From contig JANTQA010000012.1 of assembly GCA_027625915.1 (NCBI GenBank), forward strand, positions 16,640,501 through 16,704,500: a stretch of DNA of 64,000 bases. Reading direction: 5' to 3'. Origin of the DNA: Anaeramoeba flamelloides (lineage: Eukaryota > Metamonada > Anaeramoebidae). The notes beneath the pieces are model-generated. The model was not told the DNA's origin. It was given only the letters and a program-made list of their open reading frames with translations, and searched no databases. The position numbers and the translations under genes are program-made. Shown piece after piece: positions 37,322 to 50,000 of this stretch (within the stretch, counting starts at the first letter, position 1; every line of letters starts with the position of its first letter).

Positions 37322-38528
37322 TAGTAAATTTTACAAATTTTTCAAGTTTAATAACAAATTTCAAAATTGAAGATATTCAGATATTTGGTTTCATTTGAAG
37401 TTTTTAATTGTATTTTTATTTCCATTTAATTAATATATTAACCTTTTTGCATTTTATTTTTCTTTTAAAATTACAATAGAAAATTAGAAAAAATTATATC
37501 AGAAAATGCAATCGAAACCTACTATTTTATAATTAGAATTTCTTAAATAATTTTTTTTCTATTTGACTTTTTTTTCAGGAATGGTTAATTGAAGAAAGGA
37601 TTGTATAAAAATTTCATTTTTCTTTGACAAAAAATAATACTTTATTTAAATTTGATTTTATAATCTTAAATCTGAGAAAAAAAAAATAATTAAAATCTCA
37701 AAAAACCACACCATTTGAAGGTTTATTCATTTTTTATTTTTATTTTTCTTTTAATTTTTTTTTCATTTAAAAGAATCGAGCAAATTCTATTGTTTTAATC
37801 AACCCTTTTAAATTAAAAAATAAACTAGACACTGAATATATTGGTGGAGTACCATAATTTGTATAGTGATTTTTTTCCATTGGGGGGTCGTGACTTAACA
37901 CAATTACCCTACTGTTAAAATGGAACTCAAAAGTTATTGATATTTTTTTTATCCTCATTTAATAGTTGTAAGATTAGAACTCCGAGGGTATTTTTCTTGA
38001 AAAGATTCCTGAAACAAAGTTTATTTATAACAAAAACATAAAAAAAAATCAGAGAAAGATAGTAGAGAAAAAAAACAGTAAGAAAATAAGATCTAAATAA
38101 AAACTTGTTTAAAAAGTTTTTTTTTGTACCACATTTGTTGAGTGGATTGTTCGTTTTAAGTTGATTATTTCAAAATTTATAAATCATCATCACCTTCTCA
38201 CATATTTTCCATAATTCCATATCTTGTAGAAATAAATTGCAGTACTTTGAATTGTGACCCTGCTGGTCTTTATTAGATCACCTTGCAAGGCAATTGTATA
38301 GAAATAGAAGTTCAATTTATACAAATAATTCTTTTTTTAAATATTTTTATTATCTAATTATAAAAACACCATGGTTATCCATACTCTTCTCCACTTTCTC
38401 GATAATAATAATAAAAAAAAAACTATTTTGAAGAGAAAAAAACAGGAAACTTGAAAAAAGTGTCTGAAAATCTAATCAATTTCAAGAAATTTGATGAATT
38501 ATTGATAATAAAATATAAGATCAATTAA

Positions 38529-38995
38529 TTGTCATTTTCAAGGGATTTAATATTTAGATTTATTTTTATTTTATTTTTAAATCAACTAAAAAGCTCAAGG
38601 TTATTTATGAATACAAACTCTCAAAAATTACGAAGAGTGAGATTTGTTCACAAAATAAAAATGAAAATAAAATTTTTTTCTTTTTCTTTGGTCTTGGAAC
38701 CAAAAATCCAAACAAAAAAGGACCAGAGCTTTTGATTTTAAATCTAATGAAAAATAAATTTTATTTAAAAATGATAATTCATCTTTCTAAAGTCGATAAA
38801 AGAGTTGTTATATTGTGTTTAATTGTATCCTTGTGTTATAACTAACCTAATTTCTTGGATAATGAACTCTTTTAAAAATATTTCACCATCTCACTAATAT
38901 TGATAAATGAAGTTGAATATCAGATTTAATTGTTTCCTTTATACAGGTAATTACCACCTTACTTTTGGGAATAAAAATAAATAAGAGATTTATTC
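38529..38995 (+). repeat. Dispersed repeat F, copy 1
   Basis: Shares ACAAACTCTCAAAAATT (AAACTCTCAGAAATT in the other copy), a TTTCTTTTTCTTT block, ATGATAA-TCAT and TTTGGGAATAAAAATAAATAA with 52020-52345. Translations of the two copies are also similar (NSQKLRRVRF against NSQKFLKVRF), but frames are short and unrelated to known proteins. Confidence 0.6.
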
Positions 38996-39608
38996 CCTTC
39001 AATTTTCTTTTTTTAATTTTTTACTAGTTTAATCTTAAATTTGAGCACAAACTATTTTTAAACTGTTAGATTTAATAATATTTAACGAAATATTATAAAT
39101 TTTCTCTCAATTAGTTGTTATTTTAATCTAATTGTAAATATTTTGTTTGGATCTTGATTGATTTTTTCAAAAGAACCACAAAGTAATAAAATCATTTCAG
39201 AATAGAAAACTATCCCTTCACATCATGATATTTGTAAAATGATTTAAAAACCTAGTGACTGGAAAACTGTTGTCTCCAAAAAGATTCGTCAAAAGAGGAC
39301 ATTTCCAAAACGAGTGAATTTAAAAAATAATTTGTTCTCGTTTTTAAAAAATAAATCGAGATCGTATTCCAAAAAAAAGGAGTAAAAAAATTCAAGAACC
39401 AAAAATAAGAAACCAAAAGAAAATAAATTATTTGTTTGTTTCCTTTATTATTTAAAAAGATCAGAAAAAAGAAAAAAATAAAAATAAGAAATATTTGGTG
39501 GGTGTATGTCGTAAAGCAAATTAAATTCGTTTTATGTTGTGAAGAATTTTTTGTTTTTTTTATTTTTAAAAAATAAACAAAAAAAATTAAAAAGAACAAA
39601 ATTGGGAT

Positions 39609-40041
39609 TTAATCCTTGAGAATAGCATTGACAAATTCATTAAAGTCGATCTTGCCATCGTTGTTGGTATCAAATTCGGAAATAATTTCATTTATTTCCT
39701 CAAGTGTCATTTTTTCACCAATTGTTGTCATTGCATGTCTTAATTCTGCGGCATCAATAACACCGTTTCCGTCTTTGTCTAAAATCGAAAAGGCTTTACG
39801 AAGGTCTTCAATGTCTTCTTTGTTTTCGTCCATTTCTTTGAGAATTCCCATAAATTGATTTAAATCAATCTGTTCGATTTCTTCGTTTCTTAATTTTGTT
39901 TCCTTTTTTTGTTTTTTTTTTTTTGTTTATTTTTTTTGTTTTTTGTTTTTTGTTTTTTGTTTGTTTGTTTTAAAAACAAATAAAGATTTGTTTTGGATTA
40001 GAAAAAATATAAAGTGAGCTTGAAAACAATAAAGAAGGCTT

Positions 40042-40072
<31 letters not shown>

Positions 40073-40348
40073 AAGAAAAAGTATTTACATATTCTTGGAG
40101 TTGCTTTTCAGTTGGGCTACGACCAAGACTTCTAGAAACAATTCCAATTTCATTTAAAGCAATTTTTCCATCACAGTCTTTGTCGTAAAGATTGAAAGCT
40201 TCAGAGATTTCTGAAATTTGATTTTGGTCGTATTCTGTCACTATAAGGAATTGACAAAAAGATCGTAAACCAAATTGTTTGGAATTAAGAAGAAAAATTA
40301 GAAAGAAAAAAGCTGGGGTATGGAAGTAAAAAAGATTTGCAACTTACT
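39609..40348 (-). CDS. Calmodulin-like EF-hand protein, 148 residues, start codon split by an intron
   Basis: Minus strand. The A of the ATG is base 40348, followed by GTAAGT; the acceptor TATAG is followed by TG at 40240. Coding exons are 40348, 40240-40089 and 39902-39609, with introns of 107 and 186 bp. TAA lies in frame just before the A, so no upstream extension is possible. The 148 residues align with calmodulin without gaps over the body. EF1 ([12 protein letters not shown]), EF3 ([12 protein letters not shown]) and EF4 ([12 protein letters not shown]) keep their calcium ligands. EF2, residues 56-67, reads [12 protein letters not shown] and has lost the key Asp, Gly and final Glu. Expected role: calcium sensing by binding target helices, with three working sites. 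It may be a calmodulin paralogue rather than the main calmodulin. Confidence 0.93.
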
Positions 40349-41869
40349 TTAAACAAAAATTGAAAACAAAAAGATAGAGAAAATGATTTTATAATTTAAG
40401 TCAAAGAGATTTTAGATGAATTATTTCAGTTCTCATTTTGATTAAGAGGCTTGGAATTTGTTTTTTTGATTTTACTTTCTTATTTGTTTGTTATTTATTC
40501 TTTCAAAATAGTTTTTCTTCCCAATTGTCGAATTTTTGTTAAAATTTTCTTTTTTTATTTTTACTTTCTTATATTGACATAACTATTTTATTTTGAACCA
40601 AACTTTCAGAAAAATACACCCCCTTTATTTTGTTGTTCTCAAAAAAATGTCAATTTCGCTTTAATTATCAAATATCTTCTCAATAAATCTAACTGAAATT
40701 TTTTATTAAATGTCCAACAGGGTTTAAAAAAAGGTTCGAGATAATCTCTTAAAAAGAATTACTTTTAATTTTGCTTCCCTGATTATGTTTGGAACTAGAA
40801 GTAAAAACAATCTAGTGGATTGACTTTTTTTTATTCACTATTTTTTTTATTTTTGATTCGAAAGTTCAAACACAATCTAATATATTGAAGAACAAATAAT
40901 AAATAAACCATGGTCACTAATTACAATCTAAAACTCCAAAACTCTTGGTGGAAGAGAGACATTAATAATACAAATATAAATGAAAATGAAAATAAAGGGA
41001 AAATTGTTTTTTACATTTTATTACTGGTATTTGAATGAAAATGGGAAAAAATTTTCACTTCCTTTTCTTGGATTTATAAATAGAGTTTTCAAAGAAGTAG
41101 GTTCTAAGTTTGTGGTTCTATTTGAAATAAGGAAATTGAAAATATAAAAAGTGTAAATTCTTATCATTTTTAATTCAAATACCAGTATTCCAACTCGAGT
41201 AAAAAAATAATTAATTAAAGGAATAAAACAAATAACAAAAGTGTCCTATTCTAAAACGAGAATCAGAATAAAACTTATTTTTATTATTTAGTTATTGGAT
41301 TTTCAAATGTTCTCTATATGATTATAGTCATATATAATGGAAAAAAGATTAAATTTAGATCTTTAATTTAACAATTTTCCGAAATCTTATAAAACTATAT
41401 ACCTAAAAGATAAAAAATATTTTAATTCAAAAACACAGAAATCAAGCAAAAATTATCATAATTTAAGACGATATAAAATTTTCTAAATTTGGGATTTATG
41501 TTAAAAAATTACCAATAAATTGTTTTTTAGATTTTTTGTTACTTTGGTTTTTCCATTCAAGTAAAAAGGAATTTAAGAATATAGTAATAGATATTATTTC
41601 AGTTTGTACAATTTCAATTTCATTTATGTATTTTTAACTATGAAAAATAAGCAAAATTTTATTTCAAAATGAGAACTTATCCCCACATTGCATAAGAAAG
41701 ATTTTCGCGACAATATGCCAATTTTGAAACTTTCATATTCTTGACGAAAAATGAGATCAAAAATTTATCAATCTTTTTTCCTTTTTTTATGGTTAAAAAT
41801 ACAAAAGTTTATTTTTTCTTTGTTTTCTTTTTGTCAGTTTTATCAAAAGACTAATTCTTTTTGGAATTT

Positions 41870-43000
41870 TTTTAAAATTATTAAATTAGCTATCAGCATA
41901 CTGAAAAAAAATTATTTTAAGGGAGTAAGTACAATTTAACAATTTTTAAGTACCACCGTTTATACTTAACTGAAAGAACCAAATCATTTCTTTAACCAAA
42001 AAAAAAAATAAAATTTTTATTAATATTGGGGATTGGAATATCATAATATAATATATTTACATACCAATAAAAACAAATGAAAAACAAAAATATAAAAAAA
42101 CTGATCAAGAAAAAATAAATAAAAATCATTTTTTCTTGATCCTATCTGTAAAATTTGATACAATTACTTATTTTTAATTTGGTTTTATTTTTAATTCTTC
42201 ATGTGGATACTTTTTTTTGACCAATTTTTAATGAAAAAAGACTTTATACTTAAAAAAAAATCCACAAAATGATTTTAAAAGAACTATTTCCATTTTAATT
42301 CGGTGATTCTAGTTTTTGATCATAAAAGGGATATTTTTTTGAATTCCTCTTCGGAAACAAAGATTTATTAGAACTTTTCTTTGATTAAATAATTATTTAT
42401 TTTCGATTAAATTGAAAAACTCAAAATTATTTTGAACCAAATGAATATCTATTAATTTTTTCTTTGGTATGAATCTTTTCTAAGTTGTTTTAAATTTTCC
42501 AATAATTCAACCCATTTTTTTGATTTTTGTAATAATCTTTGTGTTTTTCGCTCTATTTCATATAAATATTATAAAAAAAAATTTTTGATAGTAAATTTTC
42601 AAACAAAGAGTTTTTTAAATAATGATAAGTAGTAATGAACTGAGAAATCAAAATCTTATGAATTGTTTTGATTCATCCAAATTAGAAAGATTAAAAAAAC
42701 AAATCTTGGAAAATAGACTTTGATTTTTTTTTGTTATTCTTGATTTCAACAAATTTTTTTGGAATGGTAATATTTCGTGTTTGGTCTCCTAAACGAAAAT
42801 ATTTGTTTCAAATACACACCTTTTCGAGTTTTATTTTTTTTTTTATTCTTAGATTAATTTCTTTCATTATTATAAACACATTTCGAGATTCAAAAGATAA
42901 TTTAATAAAACCAAAAATTTAATGAAAAAAAATATTTAAAAAATAGAAAAATTAAATATTCGGCGCTGAATTACTTTGAATTCGTTTTCTTTTCACAAAT
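41870..43000 (+). repeat. Dispersed repeat A, copy 2
   Basis: Collinear with 6380-7560 in the same orientation, from the TTTTAAGGG-GTAAGTACA start to the TTCGTTTTCTTT-TCACAAAT end. Strongly diverged between landmarks. Confidence 0.7.
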
Positions 43001-43377
43001 TATACATTAAAAAGTCAAAACCATTTCAACAATTGTGACTCACCTAAAAAATTAAATTGAAAAAAAAATATATCCATTATTGTTCAAGATCAAAAAATAA
43101 TTAAATCTTATTTGTAATTTACTTTTAACTCATTCTAAACTTATATTAATCTGATATTTTAATTATTACAAAAAAAATAAAACCTAATTTTAAAAAAAAA
43201 AGCAAGTCACAATTTTTGGAATGAACATTATCGATTGTTTATTACTGAACTTTCACTGAATAAAATTGAACAACAAGATTTTTTACTAATATTTTAAATC
43301 CATTTTCAAAGACATTACATGTTCGAAATTTTCTTAGTGATTATTTGTCTTTTCGAAGATCTTTTTTTTTTCCACAT

Positions 43378-43414
<37 letters not shown>

Positions 43415-43640
43415 AAAGTAAAAAAAAAAAAAAAAAAAAAATTCGAAAAAGAAAAACAAAAAATTGAAAAAGTCTAACAAAAATTTACGAATTTATAAAA
43501 AATTATTATGATACAAAGATTTGAAAATATGGGTTTGATAGAAATACGAAAATAAATCCTCAAAACAGTTTCCGTTCGCATTATTAAGTGAGTCAATTTT
43601 TTTCAAATCTAATTTAGTTAAATATAATTTTCTCTAAGTT
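43000..43640 (+). repeat. Dispersed repeat C, copy 2
   Basis: Collinear with 20790-21470, including the GTCACAATTTTTGGAATGA segment, the TTTTCGAAGATCT segment and the following poly-A run at about 43384-43440. Confidence 0.75.
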
Positions 43641-44599
43641 TGAAATCTTTATCCCCTATGTGTTTTTTAAATTTTGTTTGTGGAATAATTGTTTTTCCCA
43701 TTAAAACTTCATCTTCTCTCTACATGTTTAAAATTTTGTTGGTTTTTTATAAGTTTTTTATTTATATAAAACAATACATTTTTCACTCTATTTATTGTTA
43801 TTATAACTTCTTTTTTCCCAGTGAAAATTTGGAAACTGGATCGTTACTATGTAATTTTTCTCTTCTATTTTTATACCTTTTGGTTTTTTTTTGTAAGTTC
43901 ATAGAATCTTTTATTTCTTTTTTTTTTTTTTAGCTCAATTTTTGTCAATTTTTTGAAGTAATATCTGTTTGATCTTTTATTTTGTTTCTAATTTAAATTC
44001 TGTTTCATTGTCATAAATGATTTATTTAATAATAAAAAAAAAATTAAATGTTTTTTCAACATGTAAATTTCCTAAAGTAACTATTTTTCATTTAAAAATC
44101 TTACAATTATTCAGATTATACTTCAAAATCCAAAAAGAAAAAAAAATTTCCTATTGTTTTAGCATTAAAAATTTTAAAACAATTTGGATCTGAAAGAAAA
44201 TTTCTTGAAATGAAAAACCAAATTATTTTTGTAGTGTAAGCCAGTTTCTTGTTCCCTAATTATCGACCAAAAAGAAAAAGATTTTAAAAATTAATTTTCA
44301 GAACACCCAAAATTTAGATACTAGCTGTATGGATTTTTTATCAAAACTAAATAAAAATTTAAAAATTCAAGCATTTAAACCTTATTTATTATTAAATACC
44401 TATAAACCTATTTATATTTCATTACTAAATTCATCTTTTTGAAACAAATTTTTCTAAAATATCATTTTTGAACAATCAATAAAATCCAGACTAAGAAGCT
44501 GTTCAATCAACATAGAACCAAAATAACAAGACTTTACTCTTAACACAATATAATATTTTTTTTTTCCATTTTACATACAACAATTTCTAAATTTTACAC

Positions 44600-44870
44600 T
44601 ATTGTTCTAAAAAAAAATGAATTCTTGTCATGATCCTAAAAAAAAATTTTTTTTGTAAATTTGTGTTTTTGTGAATGGTATAGATGAGTCGACATAGTTG
44701 AAACAATTTATTAATTTGAGTCTATTTTTATGAAATCAAAATTTATCACGTTACCAATATAAAACGAAAAAAGGTAACTTATTATTTATGTAACAATTCA
44801 GTTAATTCTTGAAAATGCTAAAATATTTTTTGTTTTATGTTGGGAAGTATTGATTTTGAAATATATATAT
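44600..44870 (+). repeat. Dispersed repeat D, partial copy
   Basis: Matches the first ~250 bases of 15640-16750 and 54330-54590: a GATGAGT segment, AATTTATTAATTTGAGTCTA and AGTTAATTCTTGAAAATG. Confidence 0.65.
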
Positions 44871-45522
44871 TGGCTGTAAATTTATTATTAAAGAAGCTGT
44901 AAAATACAACCTCAATGTTCTTTCACTTAAATTCCATTTCATGAATTCAAGGGTAAAATCAGATATTTCATGGTTATTCATAGAAAGGAAACACCCAAAT
45001 TATTTTTTATCTTTGAACAATCAAAACCAAAAATTGACAAAAAAAAAACAAATTATAAAGAAATCAATCGATAAATACATAAAAATAAGAGGTTTAATAA
45101 AGGTTTATAAAAAGCAATTGGTAAAAATCAAAAAAAATAAAAAAATAAAAAAAATAAATAAATAAAAACAATGGTATATTTAATTAAGAGTTGCCATGAC
45201 CACAGTCACAATACTTTTGGTCAATTTAATTTAAAATTTATTATGAATTTTCATTTGGTAGTCGTTTTTTAATTGTTATATTTTCTTTTTTTCGTTTTTT
45301 TATCTGATTTGCTTTAAACCTTTGATATTTTTTAAATTTGGTTTTTCTTTTTTAGTTTCAAGTTACCCATATTTTTGCGTTTTTTAGTATTCGGAAGTTA
45401 CCACTTGGTATTTTTCCTTTGTAACTTTTGTTTCCAATGCAAAGAAAATTTAGCCAGGGAAAAAGAAAAGGAAAATAAATAAATTTCTTGGGTTTAATAA
45501 TATAATTTAAAGACGGATTACA

Positions 45523-47012
45523 TTATATTTCTTTCTTTTTTCGATAAAATATTGAATGTTTTTTAATTTTTAAATTAAATTGGTTATCAATAACATAAGA
45601 ATTAAAATTATCTACTAATATTATTATTTGTAGTTTTTGAACGAGTGTGGCTTTTTTATGATACCATTTAACGAATTTAGCAATTAAATCGTTTGTAAAT
45701 AATTGATTAAAAAAATTAATTTTCTCATTTTTTAAGTTTTTTATTATGTTTTTTTTTTTTTTCCTTTTTCTTGTATTAATATTATCATTATAATCATCAT
45801 TAACATTAATATTACCTTCACCCCCATGATCACCACGATCTTCATCGTCATCATCGCCGTCGTCAATAGAATTTCTAATTTTATTATAATATAAATTAAT
45901 TAAATTATTATTATTACTATTTAATGTTTTTAACCAATTCAACAGCAAAATAAATTTTAATTTCTTTTTCTTTTTATTTTTCATTAAATAATTTTTGATA
46001 AAATCATTTAATATTACATTATTAGTTTTATTTGTATTTTTATTGTTCGATTTTTTATTTAATTTAAAATCCTTAATTTTGGTATAAATATCAAAAAAGG
46101 AAATTAATAATAAAATGATCACTGAAAATACTATGGTTAAAATTATAATTATTATTAACTTGTTTGAATTGTTATAATAATTTTTGTTTAAAAACTGGTT
46201 TGAATAAAAGATTAACCCTGCAAATAAAATAATTATTGAAACAAATAATAAAACGGATTCTAATAAATTATGCCTTTTTTCAATATAAGGTTTGTAATTA
46301 AATTGTAATAATAAAAACAATAATAAAATTAAAATTATTAAAAGAAATTGATGTAGAGTATAATTAAATAAATAAATTTTGCAAATAATTATTAATAATT
46401 TTCTCAGCATTATGATTATTTCCCAAAAGAAAAAGGATTTATTATATCTAGAACATAATAAACCAAATTTTAAATCAAATTGTTTTTCGTTTAATATTTT
46501 GGAATTTTTAATTAATAAATAAAGTATTAAAATAGGAATAGCAAAAATATATAAGATAATAAATATTAAGGCAAAAGGAAATAATTTTGTATACCACCAA
46601 TTTTCAAAACAAAAATAATTAGAATCCTCTTGGAAAATATATTTTTTTAAAGTTTTGTTATATGTACAATCAAATATTTCTAAAGATTTTTGAGATAAAA
46701 TCAAATATAATAAAGTTAGTAGCGTTAAATATACATTAATAAATGTATTTTTTAATGCCGATAATTCATTTTTCGAAAAGCATTGATAAAAGGGCAATAC
46801 TAAATAATATTTTATTAATTGTAAATAATAAAGAAAAAAATTATCATTTAATTTTGTTGGTTTATAAATAAATCTTAATTTATCATGATTAATAAAATCA
46901 TTTTGCTTATTCTGATTTTTTTCATCATCATTATCATCCGTTTTAGTATCATCATCATCATTACTACTACTGTTATTCTTATTCTTATTCTTATTAAATT
47001 TGTCATTTTCAA

Positions 47013-47046
<34 letters not shown>

Positions 47047-50000
47047 GAGATAAATTTTATTGAAATAAAATTTATAAATTAGTTTGGAATGAATAAATAA
47101 AATTAAATAAATTATTATTAATATAAACAAAAAAATAAATGGGGAAAATTGAATCATAAACCATTTTTCAATATAACTAAAATCAAAAGAACATTCTGTC
47201 GCTAAGAAATCTAAATTAAAATTAAATGGTAAAAATAATTTAAAAGTATTAGAGACCTTGCTTGGCCATTTAATATTTAATTGCGAGATGATTACTAAGA
47301 TTTGGCAAAAGGAAAAACTGATAGTAAAAGAGCCAAAATAACTTGTAGCCTTTTTGGCAACAAATAAAAAGATTAATAATAAAATGATTGCTAGCACCAT
47401 TATCAAAAACAATCTAGTTTTGGCGTTATTCGGGCATTTTTCACATTCGAAATCCAGTTTATAAAATCCTTTAGAACACTGTGTGCATTTAAAGCCATCA
47501 TATCCTAATTCTGTATTACATTTTCCAATTCCATAACCCGGGCAACTATCTTCAATGGCGCATTGGATTATTTCACTTGGGTCTTCGTTTGAATTCCAAT
47601 ATCCAGGCATTGGTAATGGGTAATGCTGATTAAATTTATTACAGATCCCATTGGTGGGGCATTTTGTGCAATAGGATCCTGGTTTGCCATAGTATCCAAT
47701 TGAACAATAACATTCCTTGATTGTTTTCCTACTTTTAGATAAGGTTTCGCTGTTCATTGGGCAATAATTACAATTCGGCATGCCATTTTGATCCTGGTAG
47801 GTATTAAAGGGGCAAGTTTTGCACTGGATTTGTCCATATTCATTTTGGTATGTACCATCTGTACACATTTTACATTTTACTGAACCTTCTTTGTTTGAAG
47901 AGGTTCCTTTTTGACAATCGAAGCATCGTGATAATCCAGATTGGTCATTGTATTTCCCACGTGGACAGGAATTACAAGTTGATTGTCCCTCTTTATCATT
48001 AAATGTGCCTATTTCACATTTTAAACAATCACCAATTGATTCTGCCCCTTCTATTAAATTGAAGGTTCCAGTGGGACAATTTGTGCATTTTTCTTGACCA
48101 ATTTCATTTTGATATTGTCCAAATGGACATGACTGGCAAGTTGATTGTCCCTCTTTATCATTAAATGTGCCTATTTCACATTTTGAACAGTTATCAATTG
48201 ATTCTGCTCCTTCTATTAAATTGAAAGTGCCTGTGGGGCAATTTAGACATTTTTCTTGACCAATTACATTTTGGTATTGTCCAAATGGACATGACTGGCA
48301 AGTAGGTCTTCCCTCTTTATCATTAAATGTGCCTATTTCACATTTTGAACAGTTATCAATGGATTCTGCGCCTTCTAGTAAATTGAAAGTTCCAGTGGGG
48401 CAATTTAGACATTTTGATTTACCAATTTCATTTTGATATTGCCCAAATGGACATGACTGACAACTTGATTGTCCCTCTTTATCATTAAATGTGCCTATTT
48501 CACAATATGAACAATTGCCAATTGATTCTGCTCCTTCTTTTAAATTGAAGGTTCCAGTGGGGCAATTTAGGCATTTTTCTTGACCAATTTCATTTTGATA
48601 TTGTCCAAATGGACATAACTGACAACTTGGTTGTCCCTCTTTATCATTAAATGTGCCTATTTCGCAATATGAACAATTGCCAATTGATTCTGCTCCTTCT
48701 TCTAAATTAAAAGTTCCGGTGGGACAATTTAGACATTTTATTTTACCAATTTCATTTTGGTATTGCCCAACTGGGCATAACTGGCAACTTGATTGTCCCT
48801 CTTTATCATTAAATGTACCTATTTCACAATATGAACAATTGCCAATTGATTCTGCCCCTTCTTCTAAATTGAAAGTTCCTGTGGGGCAATCATGACATTT
48901 TTCTTGAGCAGTTTCATTTTGATATTTTCCCGTAGAGCATTTCTTACAATTCAATTGATCTTCCAAATCTTGATATTCTCCTTCTTTACATGGATAACAT
49001 TCATTTGGATATGTTGTAGAATTAGTAATATATCCTTGTTTGCATAAACACATTAAATTACCCGAAAAGGTTTGTGAAATGATCTCTCGAGTACTCCCTG
49101 AAATCTGCATATAACTGTGCCATGCAACCACAAATTCTTCTTTGTCTGTTCCTATTGCTGCAATTTTTGGGTGTTCTTGGTTATCTGTGGTATAATTATT
49201 AACTTGAAATTCTTGACCTATTTTTAAAAATTCAAATTATGAATTAAAAGATCAAGAAAGATATTGATAGTAATAAATGAAAAAAAAGGCTCAATACATT
49301 TTTTTGAATACATAAATGAGGTAAAAAAAAAAAATAAATTATGATTTATTGAACAATAGTATAAAGAAATGGTTCATTGTAAGGGTAAATTGGACAAATA
49401 CCAACTAACCATACAATCAAAAAAAAAAAAAAAAAAATAATTTATTACCTATTTTAGATCCATCATCTGAATGGAAAATTTGAGCATAAATTCCATATCC
49501 AGAATCGTCTTGGTTATTACTTTCCCACGCAATCACAAATTTTTCGTTGTCTTTTCCTATTGTTGCAATTGTTGGGTTCTTTTGGTTATCTGTAGTATAA
49601 GTATTAACTTGAAGTTCTTGGCCTATTTTTAAAAATTCAAATTATGAAAAGATCAAGAAATATATTGATTGTAATAATTGAAAAGTTAAAAAAAAAGGCT
49701 CAGTTCATTTGTTTGAATACATAAATGAGGTAAAAAAAATAAATTATGATTTATTGAACAATAGCATAAAGAAATTGTTCATTGTAAGGGTAAATTGGGC
49801 AAATACCAACTAACCATACAATCAAAAAAAAAAAAAAAAAAATTTATTACCTATTTTAGATCCATTATCTGAATGGAAAATTTGAGCATAAATTCCATAT
49901 TCCCCATTGTTGGTTTCTTGGTTTTGACTTTGCCACGCAATCACAAATTTTTCTTTGTCTTTTCCTATTGTTGCAATTGCTGGGTTCTTTTGGGCAGTGT

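Larger units (their letters stand above)
33355..39608. other. Intergenic, no gene seen (6.3 kb)
   Basis: Contains a ~100 bp segment at 35830-35930 that recurs inverted at 57430-57530, MITE copy 2 (37126-37321), a segment at 38100-38195 shared with 3700-3800, and repeat F copy 1 (38529-38995). The remainder is AT-rich. Short frames at 36291-36509 and 37767-37958 have no family resemblance. Confidence 0.7.
40349..45522. other. Intergenic, repeat-filled
   Basis: Just upstream of the calmodulin-like gene (40349-40900) should be its leader and promoter. Then repeat A copy 2 (41870-43000) is followed directly by repeat C copy 2 (43000-43640), a repeat D fragment (44600-44870), and segments at 44880-44985 and 45150-45290 shared with 20630-20740 and 30130-30300. 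No gene was recognised; the Lys-rich frame at 44941-45165 lies in repeat-derived sequence. Confidence 0.75.

Noticed and set aside
44941-45165. 74-residue Lys-rich frame
   Set aside because: Lies within sequence shared with 20630-20740; composition typical of A-rich noise.
47965-48910. Regular 162 bp repeats as a CRISPR-like or satellite array
   Set aside because: They are in frame with conserved cysteines inside a large coding exon of a eukaryotic gene.
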